From positions 1 to 22,555 of the forward strand of contig JALVPE010000107.1 in assembly GCA_027031945.1 (NCBI GenBank): 22,555 nt of DNA, read 5' to 3'. This document shows, in pieces, positions 19,514 to 22,555 of the stretch; the stretch's first letter is position 1, and every line of letters starts with the position of its first letter. The stretch is from Candidatus Moraniibacteriota bacterium (GTDB taxonomy: Bacteria > Patescibacteriota > Minisyncoccia > Moranbacterales > GCA-2747515). The notes beneath the pieces were generated by a model that had not been told where the DNA came from, made no database searches, and saw nothing but the letters and a program-made list of their open reading frames with translations. The translations under genes and the position numbers were made by a program.

Positions 19514-20719
19514 TTATCTAACACCATATTTGTCTCTTGTCTTTATCCAATCTTTTGTTTTACTTACACCTATATTTGGCTTATTTATAAGCTCATTTAG
19601 TATATGCCACCTTCGTTTTTTCTCCGCCCATTCAATAGTGTCTGGCATTTCCTTGGAGGCTAATGTGCCTGGACGCTCTGAATAGCAACCAATAAATGCT
19701 TTTACAAAACCCACTTTTTTTACAAGATTTAAAGTATCTTCAAAATCTTTTCGAGTTTCACCTGGAAAACCAACTATAATATCTGTAGCAAACGTAACAT
19801 CTGGTATTTTTTGTTTTATTTTATCTGTCAAATTCAAAAAATCCTGTGCCGTGTGCCAACGATTCATTTTTTTGATTATTTTGTCACTTCCGGATTGTAC
19901 TGGCAGATGAAGTAATCTATCTATATTTTTATTTTTTGCAATAACATCTATAAGTTCATCTGAAAAATCCCAAGGATTGGAACTTGTAAATGTAACAGTT
20001 TCAATACCTTTGACATTGGCAACGTCATCCAAAAGAAATGGGAAAAGTGTTGGAATTCTTGCGCGCCCCAAATGATTAACCATTACTGGTTCAACTTTTT
20101 TGCCATCTGGTAATTTATAAAATTCTTGCTTACTTTCTTTTTGTGACAAAATCAAATCCGAACCATATGAATTCACATTTTGTCCCAATAACGTAATAGA
20201 TGTAAATCCTTCTTTGGCTAAATATTGCACTTCTCGTATAATTTCATCATACGGCCTTGAAATTTCCTTCCCTCTTGCAAAAGGTACTATACAAAAAGCA
20301 CAAAAATTATTACAACCGTTTGAAATAACGACCCATGCATGTTTTCTGTCTATTCTCTCTGGTTGATATTCAAATCCCACTTCTTCAATTGGCATTAATT
20401 CAACATTTGGTATACGTTTTTCTAATTTTTTCCGCAATTTACCACTTGGTTCTCGTGTTGCAGCGCCAACTATACAACCAGTCAAAATTATTTTTTGCTC
20501 TCGTTTTTCTTTTTTATTTTTTCTCTGCAAATTTCTTATATATCCATACACTCTCTCTTCTGCCATGTCTCGTATCATACAAGTGTTTATAACTACAATA
20601 TCTGCCTTATTTTCAGAAATAACCTGCTCAAAACCTCGAGATTTGTAATATCCCACAATTCGTTCAGAATCAGCCACATTTTGTTGACAACCAAATGTTC
20701 TTATAAAAAATCTTTTCAT
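19514..20719 (-). CDS. miaB: MiaB-type tRNA methylthiotransferase (radical SAM) lacking the TRAM domain
   Basis: 401 residues from the chosen start. The N-terminal UPF0004 domain has C11 (TFGCQQN), C47 (NTCMIRD) and C82 (LTGCIVG), which bind the auxiliary 4Fe-4S cluster. The radical-SAM motif is C136-x3-C140-x2-C143 (NGCNNFCAFCIVPFARG). Later motifs fit: GQNVNSYG, LPVQSGSDKIIKKMNR, TDIIVGFPGET. MiaB adds the 2-methylthio group to i6A37 of tRNAs; MtaB (t6A) and RimO are relatives, but QNV/QN and SYG favour MiaB. The C-terminus stops at IKTRDKYGVR, with no TRAM RNA-binding domain, and no room for one before the next gene. A longer frame to 20773 adds 18 residues beginning MSRIGLK, but MKRFFIRTFGCQ is the family start and the promoter at 20781-20809 would place transcription start within or near that extension. 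No Shine-Dalgarno. Confidence 0.9.
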   Translation of the reverse strand: MKRFFIRTFGCQQNVADSERIVGYYKSRGFEQVISENKADIVVINTCMIRDMAEERVYGYIRNLQRKNKKEKREQKIILTGCIVGAATREPSGKLRKKLEKRIPNVELMPIEEVGFEYQPERIDRKHAWVVISNGCNNFCAFCIVPFARGKEISRPYDEIIREVQYLAKEGFTSITLLGQNVNSYGSDLILSQKESKQEFYKLPDGKKVEPVMVNHLGRARIPTLFPFLLDDVANVKGIETVTFTSSNPWDFSDELIDVIAKNKNIDRLLHLPVQSGSDKIIKKMNRWHTAQDFLNLTDKIKQKIPDVTFATDIIVGFPGETRKDFEDTLNLVKKVGFVKAFIGCYSERPGTLASKEMPDTIEWAEKKRRWHILNELINKPNIGVSKTKDWIKTRDKYGVR

Positions 20720-20769
20720 ACAATATTTAAATAATTTATTTTTAACAATAAATTTTAATCCTATCCTTG

Positions 20770-20790
20770 ACACTATACAATATATAGTGT
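20770..20790. promoter_or_regulatory. Inverted repeat ACACTATA/TATAGTGT over the miaB -10
   Basis: Eight-base perfect arms (20770-20777 and 20783-20790) with a CAATA spacer. It overlaps the predicted miaB -10, as an operator would. Nothing else identifies a regulator. Confidence 0.4.
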
Positions 20791-20809
20791 AAAAAAGAAA
20801 GACTGTAAA
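20781..20809 (-). promoter_or_regulatory. Promoter of miaB
   Basis: On the minus strand TTTACA (20804-20809) and TATATA (20781-20786) with a 17-base spacer. It would start transcription near 20774, giving a ~55-base leader to the ATG at 20719. Confidence 0.5.
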
Positions 20810-20860
20810 ATATAAAGATATTTAATATTTATATTATATAAGTAAAAAAATAAATATTAT

Positions 20861-20889
20861 TTGTAAAAATCTATTTTATACTATATAAT
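20861..20889 (+). promoter_or_regulatory. Promoter of the 20931 gene and GtrA
   Basis: TTGTAA (20861-20866), a 17-base spacer and a perfect TATAAT (20884-20889), about 40 bases before the ATG at 20931. The surrounding 150 bases are nearly pure A+T. Confidence 0.6.
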
Positions 20890-20930
20890 AATAAACATAG
20901 TATAAAATAAAAACAAATAAATAAAAACAT

Positions 20931-21794
20931 ATGTCTGATGATTTGAAAAATCTTTCCGAAAAGGAAAAGGAACAAAAGATACAATCTCTGCGTGATATGA
21001 TTACAACTGCAGAACAAACAATGCAAAGTGCAAAAGCTATGTTGCTTCAACTTGAAGGAAAAAAGAAAGTTGGTAGACGAAAAAAAATTGATGAAGAAGG
21101 CGGAAATGTTATACAAGGCACATTTGATGGTCAAGTTATGATAGGTACTGATGGTAAGCAATATCCCGTTCCTGCAAATTATGCATCCAAATCAAAGCTC
21201 GTTGAAGGAGATCTTCTAAAACTCACAATTGTTGATGATGGTTCTTTCATTTATAAACAAGTTGGACCAATGCCAAGACAAAATAAAATCGGTATTGTAG
21301 GTCAAGATGCAAATGGTAATTTTTTTGTGGCAGTTGACGGAAAACCTTATAAAGTTCTTCTGGCGTCAATTACGTATTTTGATGTTCAACCAGGTGATCA
21401 AGTTGCAATTGTAACAGCTCAAGACGAAAATGCTCAATGGGCGGCAATTGAAGCTGTGTTACAACAAAATGATGGCACAACCACTGCACCTACAATCAAC
21501 AATATTAAATCAATTGATGCTACAAATGAAAATAATCCGGAACCAAAAACTGCAACAGAAATTCTTACCGGAATATCAGAAACAGAAAATGATTTTGAAC
21601 ACGATATTATTGATGAAAGTGTGGAAAATGAAGATGATACAAAAAGTGATGATATAAATGATGACACTATATCGACATCAACAACAAAAGACGATGTGGA
21701 AGACTCAATTGATACCGATATTATTGATGAATGGATGCCAGATATTGACGAGATTGAAAAAGAAATTCAAGCAGAAATGAAACAGGCTGAATAA
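20931..21794 (+). CDS. Uncharacterised 287-aa protein with tandem beta-rich domains and acidic tail
   Basis: Not a family I can name with confidence; similar proteins seem conserved in CPR genomes. N-terminal residues 4-42 form a likely coiled coil (heptad-like Leu/Ile in SEKEKEQKIQSLRDM and following). Next is a basic cluster KKKVGRRKK (44-52). Two alike beta-rich units follow: residues 61-101 (GTFDGQ...DGKQYPVPANYAS...VEGDLLKLTI) and 120-161 (GIVGQD...VDGKPYKVLLASI...VQPGDQVAIV), both with the G-x-x-x-Q, DGK-x-Y-x-V, GD-x-(hydrophobic) plan and possibly OB or SH3-like barrels. The rest (from about 180) is Asp/Glu/Thr-rich and disordered, ending EIEKEIQAEMKQAE. A nucleic-acid or ribosome-associated role is a guess. 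Spaced 12 bases from the GtrA gene. No Shine-Dalgarno. Confidence 0.8.
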   Translation: MSDDLKNLSEKEKEQKIQSLRDMITTAEQTMQSAKAMLLQLEGKKKVGRRKKIDEEGGNVIQGTFDGQVMIGTDGKQYPVPANYASKSKLVEGDLLKLTIVDDGSFIYKQVGPMPRQNKIGIVGQDANGNFFVAVDGKPYKVLLASITYFDVQPGDQVAIVTAQDENAQWAAIEAVLQQNDGTTTAPTINNIKSIDATNENNPEPKTATEILTGISETENDFEHDIIDESVENEDDTKSDDINDDTISTSTTKDDVEDSIDTDIIDEWMPDIDEIEKEIQAEMKQAE

Positions 21795-21806
21795 ATTATA
21801 CAAAAT

Positions 21807-22436
21807 ATGACAATTACAAAGCGTCCCAAAATTAGCCATGTAGATTTTTATTTGGTATCGTTTATCGGTGTTTCATTTGCACTGTTTTCTATACCAATAA
21901 TTATTAATTTGGATATTAAGTTTATACCAATTAATCCTCTGGCGATTTTGGGACTTGTTTTGTTTTTTGTTATTTTTGCAAATATTGCACTTGCTTTTGC
22001 ATGGTTGATTAGTGCACGCCTACCGATTATATTTCAATTTGCCAAATTTGGTGCAGTTGGTGCATTTAATACATTTCTTGATTGGGGTGTGTTAAATTTA
22101 CTTATGACGATTACAAGCATTATGGACGGCATTGGATTTTCTTTATTTAAAGGATGCTCTTTTACAATTGCAACAATCAGTGCATATTTTTGGAACAAGT
22201 ATTGGACATTTGATGCAAGAGAAAAAACGAATGGAGCTGAAGTTACAAAGTTTATCTTAATAAGCGTAATCGGATTTGTTATAAATGTAGGTCTTGCATC
22301 ATTATTGATATTTTTATTCAAAAATACTCAATTAGTTACCCCTCCCCAATTAGCAAATATAGCTGCAGCATCTGCAACAATAGCATCTCTTGTATGGAAC
22401 TTTTTTGGATATAAAATATTTGTTTTTAAAAAATAA
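21807..22436 (+). CDS. GtrA-family membrane protein
   Basis: 209 residues. An N-terminal pair of hydrophobic segments (about 18-31 and 44-70) precedes a GtrA core of ~120 residues: FAKFGAVGAFNTFLDWGVLNLLM (about 77-99), a second helix ending AYFWNKYWTFDA, a third KFILISVIGFVINVGLASLLIFLF, and a last helix ANIAAASATIASLVWNFFGYKIFVF. FxxVGxxNTxxD and NxxWTF are the usual GtrA signatures. The family is thought to flip undecaprenyl-phosphate-linked sugars for decoration of cell-surface polymers; substrates are not known. The first two helices are an addition to the smallest GtrA proteins. Likely co-transcribed with the 20931 gene. No Shine-Dalgarno. Confidence 0.9.
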   Translation: MTITKRPKISHVDFYLVSFIGVSFALFSIPIIINLDIKFIPINPLAILGLVLFFVIFANIALAFAWLISARLPIIFQFAKFGAVGAFNTFLDWGVLNLLMTITSIMDGIGFSLFKGCSFTIATISAYFWNKYWTFDAREKTNGAEVTKFILISVIGFVINVGLASLLIFLFKNTQLVTPPQLANIAAASATIASLVWNFFGYKIFVFKK

Positions 22437-22523
22437 ATATTCATAAAAAGCTATATCAATAATTCATTTAGAATTTCTATCATTCGATAAGATACAATAT
22501 TTTAAACTATTTTTATATATTTT

Positions 22524-22554
22524 TTGTCAAAATATTAAAAAAATATGTTATAAT
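22524..22554 (+). promoter_or_regulatory. Possible promoter reading out of the window
   Basis: TTGTCA (22524-22529) and a perfect TATAAT (22549-22554), 19 bases apart, which is longer than ideal. Beyond GtrA the window holds no other feature. Confidence 0.35.
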
Positions 22555-22555
22555 G

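Noticed and set aside
20720..20773. 18-residue N-terminal extension of the MiaB-type protein
   Set aside because: Family members start at MKRFFIRTFGCQ-like sequence and the predicted promoter leaves no room for the upstream ATG in the transcript.
20871..21161. 96-codon minus-strand hydrophobic frame
   Set aside because: It is antisense to the coiled-coil orphan; the hydrophobic look arises from reading Lys/Glu-rich codons in reverse.
1..22555. CRISPR arrays, tRNA or rRNA genes, DGR reverse transcriptase
   Set aside because: Looked for regular direct repeats, cloverleaf-like stretches and reverse-transcriptase motifs in the frames; none seen.

Overview
The window is AT-rich (roughly 70% A+T by eye) and comes from a small-genome bacterium, most likely a Candidatus Patescibacteria (CPR) member. 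This placement is an inference. It rests on the gene set (UppP, GlmS, YvcK, KhpA, a MiaB-type enzyme, GtrA, an MdlB/MsbA-type ABC exporter, many short orphan proteins), on most core genes lacking a Shine-Dalgarno sequence, and on an AAA ATPase whose C-terminus looks like the C-type-lectin-like variable domain of diversity-generating retroelement (DGR) targets, a theme known to be common in CPR. I see no rRNA, tRNA or CRISPR array, and no gene-free gap over 300 bases.

Layout, left to right. 1-159: end-clipped 2H phosphoesterase / 2'-5' RNA ligase-like gene. 242-5962 (all minus): a locus of a 138-aa orphan, a MoxR/CobS-like AAA+ ATPase with a lectin-like tail, a ParD/ParE-like toxin-antitoxin pair under its own operator-promoter, and a large protein joining a metallopeptidase-like HEGGH domain to a VWA domain. 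The last ~120 coding bases of the ATPase are about 52% GC against about 25% in the adjoining 60 bases; with the lectin-like pattern this suggests a DGR variable region, although no reverse transcriptase lies in the window. 6224-9905: UppP, two small orphans in one operon, a Nudix hydrolase, a GerMN-like lipid-anchored or membrane-anchored protein and another orphan. 10037-13062: GlmS, a divergent winged-helix protein and a HAD hydrolase. 13236-16631: ABC exporter coupled to YvcK, then a frameshifted Y1/REP-associated transposase. 16733-18352: zinc-ribbon membrane protein with a structured leader, and the KH-domain protein KhpA. 18499-20719: superoxide reductase, an Rv2179c-like exoribonuclease and a MiaB-type enzyme lacking TRAM. 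20931-22436 (plus): a tandem-domain acidic orphan and a GtrA family protein.

Functional themes. UppP, GlmS, YvcK and GtrA all bear on cell-envelope precursor supply. The AAA ATPase plus VWA/metallopeptidase pair is a chaperone-like or remodelling module whose recognition tail may be diversified. Several palindromic repeats (arms containing GTAGTG, and a GTCATTCCC-type pair) share the window with the broken REP-associated transposase. A second pattern crosses the window: five orphan genes carry strong Shine-Dalgarno sites and mostly have consensus promoters and hairpin terminators, whereas the recognisable core genes carry almost no Shine-Dalgarno sites. All functional assignments rest on motif reading only; no database search was run.
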